This document shows, in pieces, positions 1 to 12,382 of a stretch of DNA of 64,000 nucleotides. Below the pieces are notes generated by a model, which saw only the letters and a list, made by a program, of their open reading frames with translations, was not told where the DNA came from and did no database searches. The stretch spans positions 2,049,001 through 2,113,000 of the forward strand of contig NZ_VOQR01000001.1 of the NCBI RefSeq assembly GCF_007995065.1, written 5' to 3'. A program made the position numbers and the translations under genes. Positions within the stretch are counted from its first letter, which is position 1. Each line of letters opens with the position of its first letter. Origin of the DNA: Sphingomonas ginsenosidivorax (GTDB taxonomy: Bacteria > Pseudomonadota > Alphaproteobacteria > Sphingomonadales > Sphingomonadaceae).

Positions 1-2
1 TG

Positions 3-734
3 TCGTCCGACAGCTGGGACGCGCAGGCGATGGCGCTCGCCGAGGCCGGCTTCCGCGCGATCGCCTATGACCGCCGCGGCTTCGGCCGGTCGGGCCAGCC
101 CTGGACCGGCTATGACTACGACACCCTTACCGACGATCTCGCCGACGTCATTGAAGCCACCGGCGCGACGCAGGACGTCACGCTCGTCGGCTTCTCGATG
201 GGCGGCGGCGAAGTCGCGCGCTACATGAGCCGCCATGACGGCAAGGGCGTCATCGCCGCCGGTCTGATCGCCTCGGTCGTCCCCTACATGCTGCAGACCG
301 ACGACAACCCCGACGGCGTGCCCGAGGCGCAGCTGCAGAGCATCGGCGACGGCATCAAGGAAGACCGCCCCGCCTTCTTCCGCACCTTCCTGCAGCAGTT
401 CCTCGGCGTCGGGTTCATCACCTCGCCGGTCAGCGACGAAGTCGTCGACTGGGCCTGGCGTCTCGCAATGCAGGCCGGTCTCAAGCCGACGCTCGCTTGT
501 GCCGAATCCTTCGGCCACACCGACTTCCGCGCCGACCTCGCCGCGTTCCGCGTCCCCACGCTGATCGTCCACGGCACAAGCGACAAGACCGTGCCCATCG
601 ACGCCACCGGCCGCGCCGCGGCGAAGGGCATCGCCGGCTCGCAGCTCGTCGAATATGATGGTGCACCCCACGGCCTCACCATCACGGAAAGCAACCGTTT
701 CACCAACGACCTGCTGACCTTCCTGGGGCGCTGA
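3..734 (+). CDS. alpha/beta hydrolase, non-haem chloroperoxidase/arylesterase type (5' truncated by window edge)
   Basis: The reading frame is open from the first bases, and the codons before the first ATG at 30 read SSDSWDAQA, the usual lead-in to the MALAEAGFRAIAYDRRGFG segment, so the true start lies left of the window. The catalytic triad is visible: nucleophile elbow GFSMGG (Ser near residue 58 of the ATG-started protein), Asp in HGTSDKTVP and His in DGAPHGL close to the C-terminus. These are cofactor-free serine hydrolases; some members show perhydrolase or bromoperoxidase activity in vitro, but the natural substrate cannot be read from sequence. It ends 17 bp before a palindromic repeat and has no visible operon partner. 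Confidence 0.88.
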   Translation, partial: SSDSWDAQAMALAEAGFRAIAYDRRGFGRSGQPWTGYDYDTLTDDLADVIEATGATQDVTLVGFSMGGGEVARYMSRHDGKGVIAAGLIASVVPYMLQTDDNPDGVPEAQLQSIGDGIKEDRPAFFRTFLQQFLGVGFITSPVSDEVVDWAWRLAMQAGLKPTLACAESFGHTDFRADLAAFRVPTLIVHGTSDKTVPIDATGRAAAKGIAGSQLVEYDGAPHGLTITESNRFTNDLLTFLGR

Positions 735-753
735 CACCGGCCCGCCCCGCGTC

Positions 754-837
754 CGTCATCCCGGGCTCGTCCCGGGATCCAGGGTAACGAGCGACACCGC
801 CTGTAACTCTGGATCCCGGGACAAGCCCGGGATGACG
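754..837. repeat. REP-like palindromic repeat, family A (copy 1)
   Basis: Two inverted arms, cgtcatcccgggctcgtccc near 754 and gggacaagcccgggatgacg ending at 837, flank a short variable centre. Each arm also has internal symmetry (cccggg), so the whole can fold into a large hairpin. The same arms recur at 5310-5393 and, diverged, at 16731-16813, 16851-16938, 33550-33643 and inside cobN at 50062-50143. Confidence 0.85.
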
Positions 838-886
838 AGGGCGGCGCAAGAACCGGAACTTTACGACTTCGGTCCATGAGGGCCGC

Positions 887-1546
887 GTGCCCCTCATTTC
901 TTCAACAATCGGCACCCGCCGCCGGCTACTTCCGTCGCGCCGAGCCTATCGGACCGCGATCGGCACCGCGGTAGCGACCTTCCTGGCATGGATCGTGGTG
1001 ATCAACGCCACCTCGACCATCATCGTGTCGCCGATCAACCCCTGGTTCATCCGTGCAGTAACGACGCTCGGCGGCATGGCAGGACTCAAGATCGGCGTGA
1101 CGATCGGCATGGTGGAGGCCGCCGCCGCCCGCCACCGAGAAAAGGCGCGACCTCGTGCGACCCGCGTCATGTTCGCTGCGCTCGGGTTTTTCTGCGGCGC
1201 CATCGTCGGGAGCACGGTTGCTTACCTGCTTGCCGACGTCGCGCTGTTCTGGAGATCAGACGCGCCCGTCACGGAGGTCGCATTCCCGGTCCGATCCGTC
1301 GGATCGGCAAAGGGTAGTCCCTATCTGTCGATCGGATCCGACGGTGAATCCGACGCCATAGGAATATCGAACCGCGACCACGACGTCCTGGCCGCCGCAG
1401 CCCCGCTTCGCCGGCCGTGGCGCTATTGTGTCTCGCTCCGGCGCCAAGCCAGTTACGAGGCGGTCCGGGTGTGGTTTCCCCCGCGCGCCCGCCGCTCCGG
1501 CCCGCAGACGGTGTTCGCGTGCCCCGCCTATGCGCAGTGGTGGTGA
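887..1546 (+). CDS. hypothetical membrane protein
   Basis: I do not recognise this protein. The first half is credible as a small membrane protein, with hydrophobic stretches at about residues 24-48 (TAIGTAVATFLAWIVVINA), 55-75 and 100-125 (FAALGFFCGAIVGSTVAYLL). The last 90 residues are polar, rich in Arg, Ser and Pro, and have weaker coding character, so the ORF may be a run-on or a decayed gene. A perfect 17-nt palindrome (ccgatccgtcggatcgg, 1291-1307) lies in the second half. The start is uncertain and no clear Shine-Dalgarno sequence was found. Confidence 0.4.
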   Translation: MPLISSTIGTRRRLLPSRRAYRTAIGTAVATFLAWIVVINATSTIIVSPINPWFIRAVTTLGGMAGLKIGVTIGMVEAAAARHREKARPRATRVMFAALGFFCGAIVGSTVAYLLADVALFWRSDAPVTEVAFPVRSVGSAKGSPYLSIGSDGESDAIGISNRDHDVLAAAAPLRRPWRYCVSLRRQASYEAVRVWFPPRARRSGPQTVFACPAYAQWW

Positions 1547-1549
1547 ACC

Positions 1550-1873
1550 CTAATTCCCCAGCGGGACGATCACCTCGTCGGGATGCGCGACGTTCAGTTC
1601 CTTGCGGACCATCTCGTCCACCATGTCCGGGTTCGCGTGGTCTGGGTTCAACAATGCGACCCGGTTCTTGAGCACCTCGCGCCGGTGGTCGAGCACGGCG
1701 TAATGCTTCCCGCGCAACGCGAGCTGCCGCTTGTAGTCGCCGTACGCGAACATCCCGTTCGGCCCGAGCACGGCATACGCGCCGAAGAACGCCATCAGCG
1801 TCAGTCCGACCGCAGGCCACACGGCCTTGCGCATCGTCTTGCGGAATTTCGAACTCTTCGTCGCGCGTGCCAT
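1550..1873 (-). CDS. ftsB: septum formation initiator family protein (FtsB/DivIC-like)
   Basis: A 107-residue bitopic membrane protein. A basic N-terminus (MARATKSSKFRKTMRK) precedes one transmembrane helix (about residues 20-40, VGLTLMAFFGAYAVLGPNG) and a periplasmic coiled-coil-prone segment containing LDHRREVLKNRVALLNPDH, followed by the short ELNVAHPDEVIV tail usual in alphaproteobacterial members. In the FtsQLB complex such a protein helps trigger septal peptidoglycan synthesis. It lies just downstream of eno on the same strand, an arrangement common in Alphaproteobacteria. The ATG at 1873 was chosen because upstream in-frame codons are shadow sequence from the eno end. Confidence 0.8.
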   Translation of the reverse strand: MARATKSSKFRKTMRKAVWPAVGLTLMAFFGAYAVLGPNGMFAYGDYKRQLALRGKHYAVLDHRREVLKNRVALLNPDHANPDMVDEMVRKELNVAHPDEVIVPLGN

Positions 1874-1902
1874 GCCCAGCCCTCGTCTCCGGTCTCTCGG
1901 GA

Positions 1903-3195
<1,293 letters not shown>

Positions 3196-3329
3196 CTACG
3201 ATTTCGACCGTTCAGGCCGTCGGATCGCGCTTTACCGGCTCGGGCGTAATCGGGCAATCGCACCGGCGGAATGGAACGTGTGCGAAGCGACGGGGTTGAG
3301 TCCGCAACGATTTATTGAAAGGGATGGTC

Positions 3330-3878
3330 ATGCCAGACAACGACGTACAGCCCATGGGCGACACCGACGTCTCCGCGAGCAACACGCCATCGCAGGCCGC
3401 GCCGCTGAAGGGCGCGACGACCGATAGCCAAGGCGGCAACGCTACGGGCAGCGCACTTGCCGAAACGACCGGCGACGCCAAGACCGCGTTCAAGGACACG
3501 GTCGGCACTTACGGCACCCAGGCCGCCGACAAGGCCCGCCTGTTCGCCGAGGACGGCAAGGCGAAGGCCGGCGGTGCGCTCGACCAGCTCGCCCAGTTGC
3601 TGAACGACGCCGCGGACCAGGTCGACGACAAGCTCGGCGCGCAATATGGCGGCTATGCCCGCACTGCCGCGACCTCGATCACCGGCTTTTCCGACCAAGT
3701 GAAGGCCAAGGACATCGACGAACTGGTCGACGACGCGCGCGAACTGGTGCGCAAGAGCCCGGGCATCGCGATCGGCGCCGCCGCTGCTGTCGGGTTCGTC
3801 GTCGCGCGACTGATCCAGTCGGGTATCGAGGCAGCGCCCGGCGCGTCGACGGCATCCGATCCGAAGTCGGGAGCCTGA
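3330..3878 (+). CDS. small stress-type protein with C-terminal hydrophobic segment
   Basis: About 182 residues. The N-terminus is Ala/Thr/Asp-rich and probably disordered (MPDNDVQPMGDTDVSAS). A central amphipathic region (YGTQAADKARLFAEDGKAKA onward) is followed by a C-terminal hydrophobic stretch (SPGIAIGAAAAVGFVVARLI) that could anchor it to the inner membrane. It resembles sphingomonad proteins often labelled nutrient-deprivation-induced, but I cannot assign a function. ATG at 3330 was chosen over 3315 and 3324 because GAAAGG lies at proper spacing. It heads a tight run of four small membrane-associated genes (3330-5006), suggesting an envelope-stress operon. Confidence 0.7.
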   Translation: MPDNDVQPMGDTDVSASNTPSQAAPLKGATTDSQGGNATGSALAETTGDAKTAFKDTVGTYGTQAADKARLFAEDGKAKAGGALDQLAQLLNDAADQVDDKLGAQYGGYARTAATSITGFSDQVKAKDIDELVDDARELVRKSPGIAIGAAAAVGFVVARLIQSGIEAAPGASTASDPKSGA

Positions 3879-3882
3879 CCCC

Positions 3883-4227
3883 TTGGCCGATCCCGTGCCG
3901 TTCCTGAGCGAAGACGAGACGCTGCCGGCGATGGTATCGCGGCTCGCCGGCGAGACGCGCGCGCTCGCCGGCGCCGAGATCGCGGTTTACAAGGCGCGGT
4001 TTGGGATCACGCTGGCCGCCTACAAGACCGCGGCGATGTTCTTCGCGGTCGCGGGCGTGCTTGCGCTGGCCGCGTTGATCGCGTTGCTGGTCGGGCTGAT
4101 CATGACACTGACGCCGCTGGTCGGTCCCGGCTTCGCGACATTGATCGTCGTGGGGGTGGTACTCGTCCTGGCGGTCGTCCTCGGCCTCGTCGGCAAGTCG
4201 AAGCTGACACCCGGAGCCCCGTCATGA
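3883..4227 (+). CDS. phage-holin-family (DUF1469-type) small membrane protein
   Basis: 114 residues with a soluble N-terminal third (PAMVSRLAGETRALAGAEIA) and two long hydrophobic helices (about residues 45-75 and 80-107), the layout of the putative Actinobacteriophage holin superfamily III / DUF1469 domain. Such proteins are common housekeeping membrane proteins in proteobacteria and are not evidence of a prophage here. The start appears to be TTG at 3883, five bases after the previous stop; no in-frame ATG occurs before residue 17. The stop overlaps the next start as ATGA. Confidence 0.72.
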   Translation: MADPVPFLSEDETLPAMVSRLAGETRALAGAEIAVYKARFGITLAAYKTAAMFFAVAGVLALAALIALLVGLIMTLTPLVGPGFATLIVVGVVLVLAVVLGLVGKSKLTPGAPS

Positions 4228-4523
4228 CCGAATCGCTCACCCAGGCCGAGATCGAGCGCGACGCCGCGCGCGCGCGTGTCACGCAGACGCTCGGCGAGCT
4301 GCAGGACCGGCTCAACCCCAGGACGCTCGCACGCAACGCCGCACGCGACCTGACCGAGGCGGGCAGCGTTATCGCCGACAAGGGCGCGCACACGCTCAAG
4401 CGCAACCCGGGTGCCGTCGCCGGCGCCACTGCGGTCGCCGGCCTGTTCCTCGCCCGCCACCGCATCGCCGGCCTGTTCCGCCGCAGGTCGCGCGACCAGA
4501 TCGATCCGGACGGCATTCTCTAG
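4224..4523 (+). CDS. DUF3618 domain-containing protein
   Basis: 99 residues beginning MTESLTQAEIERDAARARV, followed by LGELQDRLNPRTLARNAARD, the recognisable DUF3618 pattern (an acidic/basic helix with Q-x-R-L-N-P), and a short hydrophobic stretch NPGAVAGATAVAGLFLARH near the C-terminus. DUF3618 proteins typically follow a holin-family membrane protein, as here, and the ATGA overlap indicates translational coupling. Function is unknown; a membrane-peripheral role in envelope homeostasis is an inference from context only. Confidence 0.8.
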   Translation: MTESLTQAEIERDAARARVTQTLGELQDRLNPRTLARNAARDLTEAGSVIADKGAHTLKRNPGAVAGATAVAGLFLARHRIAGLFRRRSRDQIDPDGIL

Positions 4524-4562
4524 ACCCGCCCCTTCATGCCTGCCGACAAAAAGGACAGCATC

Positions 4563-5006
4563 ATGCCCAACACCACCAACCACGACACCGCCAGCCACGA
4601 CACCGCCAACCGCGTTCGCGACGGCATCGACACGGCACGGGAAACCGTGTCGAACGCCTATCATACCGGCATCGACAAGGCGTCGGACGCCGTCCACGGC
4701 CTCGAATCGAGCCCGGTCGGCATCCTCGTCGGCGGCCTCGCCGTCGGCCTGATCGCCGGCGCGCTGCTGCCGCGGTCGCAGCGTGAGAAGGACCTGCTTG
4801 CCCCGCTCGGCCAGCGCATTGGCGACAGCGCCCGCGCCGCCGTCCAGTCCGCGCGCGAAGCCGGCCAGGGCGAACTCGAAACCCGCGGCCTGACCAAGGA
4901 CGGTGCCCGCGACCAGGTGCGCAACCTCATCGAGGGTGTCGTGCAAGCCGTCTCCACCGCCGGTGCTGCAGCTGCGAAGGGCGCGACGCAAAAGGCCGAT
5001 GTCTAA
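4563..5006 (+). CDS. hypothetical protein with glycine-zipper-like membrane segment
   Basis: About 147 residues. A polar N-terminus (MPNTTNHDTASHDTANRV) and an amphipathic helix (TARETVSNAYHTGIDKASDA) lead to a hydrophobic segment with repeated glycines (SPVGILVGGLAVGLIAGALL), then a basic/amphipathic tail. It shares its helix-plus-glycine-rich-membrane layout with the gene at 3330-3878. ATG 4563 is preferred because AAGGAC lies about eight bases upstream; an in-frame ATG at 4536 is possible. Last member of the 3.3-5.0 kb group. Confidence 0.65.
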   Translation: MPNTTNHDTASHDTANRVRDGIDTARETVSNAYHTGIDKASDAVHGLESSPVGILVGGLAVGLIAGALLPRSQREKDLLAPLGQRIGDSARAAVQSAREAGQGELETRGLTKDGARDQVRNLIEGVVQAVSTAGAAAAKGATQKADV

Positions 5007-5071
5007 GGTTTAATCGGGCCGCCGGACACGCTAGGAGCGCTCGCGACCCCCTCCATCAGGAAAGCACGCGC

Positions 5072-5302
5072 ATGAGCAAGCTCCACCTCGTATTCGGCGG
5101 CCGCGTTGCCGATCCCCGCACGCTCGATTTCAACGATCTCGACGCGATCGAGTTCGTCGGAGTGTTCCCCGACTACCCCACCGCCGAGAAGGCCTGGCGT
5201 GCTGCAGCGCAGCGCACGGTCGACGATGCAGAGATGAAGTTCGTCGTCGTCCACCTGCACCGGCTCATGGAGCCGAGCCTCACGGCACCACCAGCCGCTT
5301 GA
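5072..5302 (+). CDS. DUF4170 domain-containing protein
   Basis: 76 residues, MSKLHLVFGGRVADPRTLDF at the N-terminus and AEMKFVVVHLHRLMEP near the C-terminus, matching the small alphaproteobacterial DUF4170 family, which is nearly one domain long. Members are soluble, single-domain and of unknown function. AGGAAA lies about nine bases upstream of the ATG. It stands alone; a REP-like palindrome follows seven bases after the stop. Confidence 0.8.
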   Translation: MSKLHLVFGGRVADPRTLDFNDLDAIEFVGVFPDYPTAEKAWRAAAQRTVDDAEMKFVVVHLHRLMEPSLTAPPAA

Positions 5303-5309
5303 TACCGAC

Positions 5310-5393
5310 CGTCATCCCGGGCGTGTCCCGGGATCCAGGGTTACGGAGCGCAACGTTTGAAACTCTGGATCCCGGGACAAGCCCGGGATGACG
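5310..5393. repeat. REP-like palindromic repeat, family A (copy 2)
   Basis: Arms cgtcatcccgggcgtgtccc and gggacaagcccgggatgacg around a variable centre, almost identical to the copy at 754-837. It sits between two convergent genes, the usual place for REP elements, and may also act as a bidirectional transcription or mRNA-stability barrier. Confidence 0.85.
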
Positions 5394-5403
5394 AAGGCGG
5401 ACT

Positions 5404-6042
5404 CTACGCCGCCCGATACTTCCACAACAACAGCGGCCGCGCGAGGATCAGTCCCGCGACGAACCCGCCGATATGCGCCCCGATCGCGATCGGCGCGCCA
5501 CTGCCGAACCCGGCGAGACCCGTGAGCAACTGGATCCCGATCCACGCCGCCGCCAGCCACGCGACATGCACCACGCCCGCGGGCACCGGCCCCAGCGCCT
5601 TGGCCTGCCGCTCGCCGTACAGCAGCGCATACGCCCCCACGATGGCGGAGATCGCGCCGCTGGCACCGATCATCGGCGCGACCGAATGCGGTCCGAACGC
5701 CCAGTGGCCCAGTGCCGCGGCATAGGCGCCGACGACATACAGCACAACGACGCCCGCCGACCCGATGGCGCGCTCGACCGCGAGACCGCAGAATGCGAGC
5801 ATCACCATGTTGAAGGCGACGTGCGCCACGCCGCCATGCACGAACGTCGCCGTCAACGGCGTCGCCCACATCGGCACGGCGAAGTTATGCGCGGCCGCGG
5901 CGAATGCGGCATCGACTCGCAACGGGATGAACCCGGCATTCACCGCCCACCAGGGCAGCGAACCGGTCAGGAGGATCAGTCCCGAGACGACCAGCGTCGC
6001 GATCGTCAGGATCGCCGTCGCCCGCGCCTCGAAAAAGCGCAT
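5404..6042 (-). CDS. rhomboid-family intramembrane serine protease
   Basis: 212 residues, six predicted membrane helices. The rhomboid catalytic serine is in IGASGAISAIVGAY (about residue 128) and the catalytic histidine in AIGAHIGGFVAG (about residue 189). The helix-2 motif is present as HGGVAHVAFNMVML, carrying the conserved His and Asn of the oxyanion region. It cleaves transmembrane substrates within the inner membrane; the substrate is not predictable. It starts two bases after the greA stop on the same strand, so it is probably co-transcribed. Confidence 0.9.
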   Translation of the reverse strand: MRFFEARATAILTIATLVVSGLILLTGSLPWWAVNAGFIPLRVDAAFAAAAHNFAVPMWATPLTATFVHGGVAHVAFNMVMLAFCGLAVERAIGSAGVVVLYVVGAYAAALGHWAFGPHSVAPMIGASGAISAIVGAYALLYGERQAKALGPVPAGVVHVAWLAAAWIGIQLLTGLAGFGSGAPIAIGAHIGGFVAGLILARPLLLWKYRAA

Positions 6043-6044
6043 GA

Positions 6045-6521
6045 TCAGATGAATTCGATCTTCGACACGACGTAATAGCGGTCACCCGACGGCACCGTCA
6101 CCTCGACCTCTTCGTCGAGCTTGCGCCCGATCAGCCCGCGACCGAGCGGCGAGTTGTACGAGATTCGGCCCGACTTGGCGTTCGCCTCGGTCTGGCCGAC
6201 GATCTGGTAGGTCACCGGCTTGTCGTTCTCGTCGAGCAACGTCACCGTCGCGCCGAACACGACCTTGTCGCCCGACAGGTCCTTCGGGTCGATGATCTGC
6301 GCGCGCGACAGCTTGTCCTCGATGTCCGAGATCGACGCCTCGACTTGGCCCTGGCGCTCCTTCGCCGCGTGATATTCCGCGTTCTCGCTCAGGTCGCCAT
6401 GCGCGCGCGCTTCCTCGATCGCGTCGACGATCGTCGGACGTTCGGCTTTCAGGCGCTTGAGGTCCGCACTGAGCGTCTCATAGCCTTCCTGCAGCATCGG
6501 CATCTTCTCGACGGTCGCCAT
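6045..6521 (-). CDS. greA: transcription elongation factor GreA
   Basis: 158 residues, the normal GreA length. The N-terminal coiled coil carries [19 protein letters not shown], whose acidic tip inserts into the RNA polymerase secondary channel to stimulate cleavage of backtracked RNA. The C-terminal FKBP-like domain ends [20 protein letters not shown] then [13 protein letters not shown]. The start [14 protein letters not shown] at 6521 fits the family; the frame stays open upstream to 6584. Gene order carA-X-carB-greA-rhomboid on one strand suggests a common transcription unit, with a 74-bp gap between carB and greA. Confidence 0.96.
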   Translation of the reverse strand: MATVEKMPMLQEGYETLSADLKRLKAERPTIVDAIEEARAHGDLSENAEYHAAKERQGQVEASISDIEDKLSRAQIIDPKDLSGDKVVFGATVTLLDENDKPVTYQIVGQTEANAKSGRISYNSPLGRGLIGRKLDEEVEVTVPSGDRYYVVSKIEFI

Positions 6522-6595
6522 GTCTTCGTCCCCAAATTCCATATCCCCGCGCGAATCACAGGGATTCGCCCGCACATCTCGCAACTATGTCGGGA

Positions 6596-9928
<3,333 letters not shown>

Positions 9929-9929
9929 T

Positions 9930-10352
9930 TTAATTATAGTCCAACCAGATGGCGACAACGATTGCTATGACGGCAAAAATCGAGGCCGCGATGGTGCCCC
10001 ACTTTGTCCAGTCGAAATGCGATTGCACATCGCCTGGCTGGCGAGAATTGTAGGCCCTGTAGATCATACCATCACCGGGATTGACGGTCGTTGATATGTC
10101 ATGAGTTCGCTCGACTTCCAGAATACCATTACGGCTGATCTTGTAAGTCATAAGGGGGAAACGGCGCGTAGATATGACCCATCCCTTGATTAGAAGGTCC
10201 GCTAAAGCGTTTTCAACGGTTTGAACCGCCACAGGTGGCCTGAAACTAGCGGCGATTGCCTGTGCTGTCATTGGACCGGCCGCCTCATCAAGCTCGTCAT
10301 GAAGACGCAGTAAGACACTGATGTTTCTATCGGTGTCTTGAGCTCCATTCAC
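9930..10352 (-). CDS. unknown tail-anchored, possibly winged-helix protein coupled between carA and carB
   Basis: 140 residues, not recognised. Residues 1-70 look like a small alpha/beta or winged-helix domain ([20 protein letters not shown], then [20 protein letters not shown] and GWVIST), followed by a short polar linker and one C-terminal transmembrane helix (residues 118-137, [20 protein letters not shown]) ending WLDYN, so it is probably tail-anchored with the domain in the cytosol. It starts with GTG overlapping the carA stop as GTGA and stops (TAA) one base before the carB ATG. Base use is visibly less G+C-rich than in carA or carB, suggesting later acquisition. Function unknown. Confidence 0.72.
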   Translation of the reverse strand: MNGAQDTDRNISVLLRLHDELDEAAGPMTAQAIAASFRPPVAVQTVENALADLLIKGWVISTRRFPLMTYKISRNGILEVERTHDISTTVNPGDGMIYRAYNSRQPGDVQSHFDWTKWGTIAASIFAVIAIVVAIWLDYN

Positions 10353-11614
10353 CGAAGCGATCCCACAAACCGTTCAAACAGATACAAGCTATCCTGCGGC
10401 CCCGGACTTGCCTCGGGATGATACTGCACGCTGAACGCGTTGCGGTCGGTCAGTTCGAGACCCGCATTCGACCCGTCGAACAGCGACACGTGCGTCTCGC
10501 GGACGTTGGCGGGCAGGCTGTCGCGCTCGACCGCGAAGCCGTGGTTCATGCTGGTGATCTCGACCGTGCCGTCGGACAGCCGCTTGACCGGATGGTTGGC
10601 GCCGCGGTGGCCCTGGAACATCTTGGTCGTCGTCGCGCCGACCGCGAGCGCGAGCAGCTGGTGGCCGAGGCAGATGCCGAACAGCGGCTTGCCCGTCTCC
10701 AGCAGCTGGCGGATCACCGGCACGGCGTATTCGCCGGTCGCCGCGGGATCGCCGGGGCCGTTCGACAGGAAGATGCCGTCGGGCTCCAGCGCCATCACCT
10801 GCTCGAACGTCGCGGTCGCGGGCACCACCGATACCTTCGACCCCGCATCAGCAAGGTTGCGGAAGATATTGCGCTTGCTGCCGTAATCGATCGCAACGAC
10901 GTGCGGCTTCTGCTCCCCTCCCGCTTGCGGGAGGGGTTGGGGGAGGGCCTGTCCATCAGCGCCGTCGTTCGGGGACAGGCCCTCCCCTAACCCCTCCCGC
11001 AGGCGGGAGGGGGATTCTCCGTAGCCGAAACCCAGCTTCCAGATCCCGCCGTCCCAACCGTAATGCGTCTCGGTCGACACCGCCTTCGCGAGGTCCATCC
11101 CCTCGAGCCCCGGCCAGCCGCGCGCCATCTCGACCAGCGCGGGGATGTCGAACTGTCCTTCCGCCGAATGCGCGATCACCGCGTTGGGGGCCCCACCCAC
11201 CCGGATCCGCCGCGTCAGCGCGCGCGTATCGACGCCCGACAGGCCGATGCGCGCGTGACGCTTCATCCAGCCGTCGAGGTTCTCGACCGCGCGGAAGTTC
11301 GACGGCGCGGTGACGTCCTCGCGGACGATGATGCCGAGCGCATGGGGATCGTCCGCCTCGATGTCGTCGGGGTTCGCGCCGACATTGCCGATATGCGGGA
11401 AGGTGAAGCAGATCATCTGGCCGGCGAAGGACGGATCGGTCAGCACCTCCTGATAGCCGGTCATCGCGGTGTGGAAGCACACTTCGCCGACCGCGGTGCC
11501 TTCGGCGCCCAACCCGCGGCCCCAGATCACGTCACCACTCGCGAGGACCAGGACGCCGGTGGCGCCCCCCGGCTGCTCGGTGGCGCGCATGGCTATTGGC
11601 TTGGTGTCGGCCAT
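10349..11614 (-). CDS. carA: carbamoyl-phosphate synthase small subunit, with in-frame repeat insertion
   Basis: About 421 residues from ATG 11614; a GTG at 11626 is the alternative. The N-terminal small-chain domain has CFHTAMTGYQEVLTDPSF and GLSGVDTRALTRRIR. The C-terminal class I glutamine amidotransferase has the nucleophile in FGICLGHQLLALA, plus FLSNGPGDPA and VQYHPEASPGP. It supplies ammonia from glutamine to CarB. About 34 extra residues (ESPSRLREGLGEGL to LPQPLPQAGGEQ) lie exactly in the inter-domain linker and are encoded by a repeat pair at 10913-11014. The reading frame is intact, so the enzyme should be functional. Divergent from the yqeY-like gene. Confidence 0.96.
   Translation of the reverse strand: MADTKPIAMRATEQPGGATGVLVLASGDVIWGRGLGAEGTAVGEVCFHTAMTGYQEVLTDPSFAGQMICFTFPHIGNVGANPDDIEADDPHALGIIVREDVTAPSNFRAVENLDGWMKRHARIGLSGVDTRALTRRIRVGGAPNAVIAHSAEGQFDIPALVEMARGWPGLEGMDLAKAVSTETHYGWDGGIWKLGFGYGESPSRLREGLGEGLSPNDGADGQALPQPLPQAGGEQKPHVVAIDYGSKRNIFRNLADAGSKVSVVPATATFEQVMALEPDGIFLSNGPGDPAATGEYAVPVIRQLLETGKPLFGICLGHQLLALAVGATTTKMFQGHRGANHPVKRLSDGTVEITSMNHGFAVERDSLPANVRETHVSLFDGSNAGLELTDRNAFSVQYHPEASPGPQDSLYLFERFVGSLR
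10913..11014. repeat. REP-like repeat family B, inverted pair lying inside carA
   Basis: Two copies of a ctcccctcccgc-tt-gcgggagggg hairpin with tails ttgggggagggc and gccctcccctaa are arranged head-to-head at 10913-10954 and 10972-11014. The pair spans about 102 bp (34 codons) without breaking the carA frame. The same hairpin and tail occur at 12205-12382 and 12731-12770. Confidence 0.9.
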
Positions 11615-11753
11615 GAGGCTGGGCACTCCGAAAACTCGATGATGTCGCTAAGCCGCGTCCGCTAAGCCCCCCGCGCCGGAGCGTCAATCTGTTAAACCCG
11701 GAAGGGTTGCGCTATCCTCCCGCCCAATCCCGAAACCCCTGAAAGACCGACAC

Positions 11754-12206
11754 ATGATTCGCGACGACATCAAGGCTGCCCAGATCACCGCGATGAAGGC
11801 GGGCGACAAGGACACGCGAAACACCGTCAGCCTGATCCAGTCCGCGATCAAGAACCGCGACATCGAGGCACGCACCGGCAAGGCGCCCGAGAGCGACGAC
11901 GCGCTGGTGATCGAGGTGCTGCAGAAGATGGTGAAGCAGCGCCGGGAGTCGATCGACATGTTCACCAAGGGTGGCCGCCAGGAACTGGCCGACGCCGAGA
12001 CCGCCGAGGTCGCGGTCATCGAACGCTTCCTGCCGCAGCAGATGAGCGAGGCGGCGACGTCGGCCGCGATCGAGGCGATCAAGGCGGAGCTGGGGGCTGC
12101 GGGGATGAAGGACATGGGCCGCGTCATGGCGGAACTGAAGGCGCGCCACGCGAGCGAGCTCGACATGAGCAAGGCCAGCGGGCTGGTGAAGGCGGCGTTG
12201 TCTTAA
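11754..12206 (+). CDS. GatB/YqeY domain-containing protein
   Basis: 150 residues, the typical stand-alone YqeY length. Landmarks are MIRDDIKAAQITAMKAGDKD, SLIQSAIKNRDIEARTGK, VLQKMVKQRRESIDMFTKG, IERFLPQQMSEA and the C-terminal MKDMGRVMAELKARHASELD. The domain resembles the tRNA-binding tail of GatB; the free-standing proteins lie near dnaG/rpoD in many bacteria, as here, and may act in tRNA-related quality control, though this is not settled. Divergently transcribed from carA across about 139 bp. Confidence 0.92.
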   Translation: MIRDDIKAAQITAMKAGDKDTRNTVSLIQSAIKNRDIEARTGKAPESDDALVIEVLQKMVKQRRESIDMFTKGGRQELADAETAEVAVIERFLPQQMSEAATSAAIEAIKAELGAAGMKDMGRVMAELKARHASELDMSKASGLVKAALS

Positions 12207-12382
12207 GCGGACAGGCCCTCCCCTAACCCCTCCCGCAAGCGGGAGGGGAAGATGACGACTCCCCTCCCGCAGGCCGGAGGGGAATATGATGGCTCCCCTC
12301 CCGCCTTTAGGAAGGGCATGCTACCATCGTAGGCGGGCGCAACACACTCCCCTCCCGCCTGCGGGAGGGGTTGGGGGAGGGC
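12205..12382. repeat. cluster of family B REP-like repeats
   Basis: At least three, probably four, copies of the cccctcccgcNNgcgggagggg hairpin lie between the yqeY-like stop and the DUF559 start. A forward copy with the tail gccctcccctaa is at about 12213-12250, shortened copies are near 12258-12283 and 12292-12318 (the last degenerate), and an inverted copy with the tail ttgggggagggc is at 12347-12382. The outer two face each other, as in REP pairs. The last tail serves as the Shine-Dalgarno sequence of the next gene. Confidence 0.88.

Noticed and set aside
3883..4227. Holin-family gene as sign of a prophage
   Set aside because: DUF1469-type holin-family proteins are common chromosomal genes; no integrase, terminase, capsid or tail gene was seen.
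12205..12382. Repeat cluster as a CRISPR array
   Set aside because: The repeats are palindromic, unevenly spaced and sometimes inverted, with no spacers of constant length and no cas genes.
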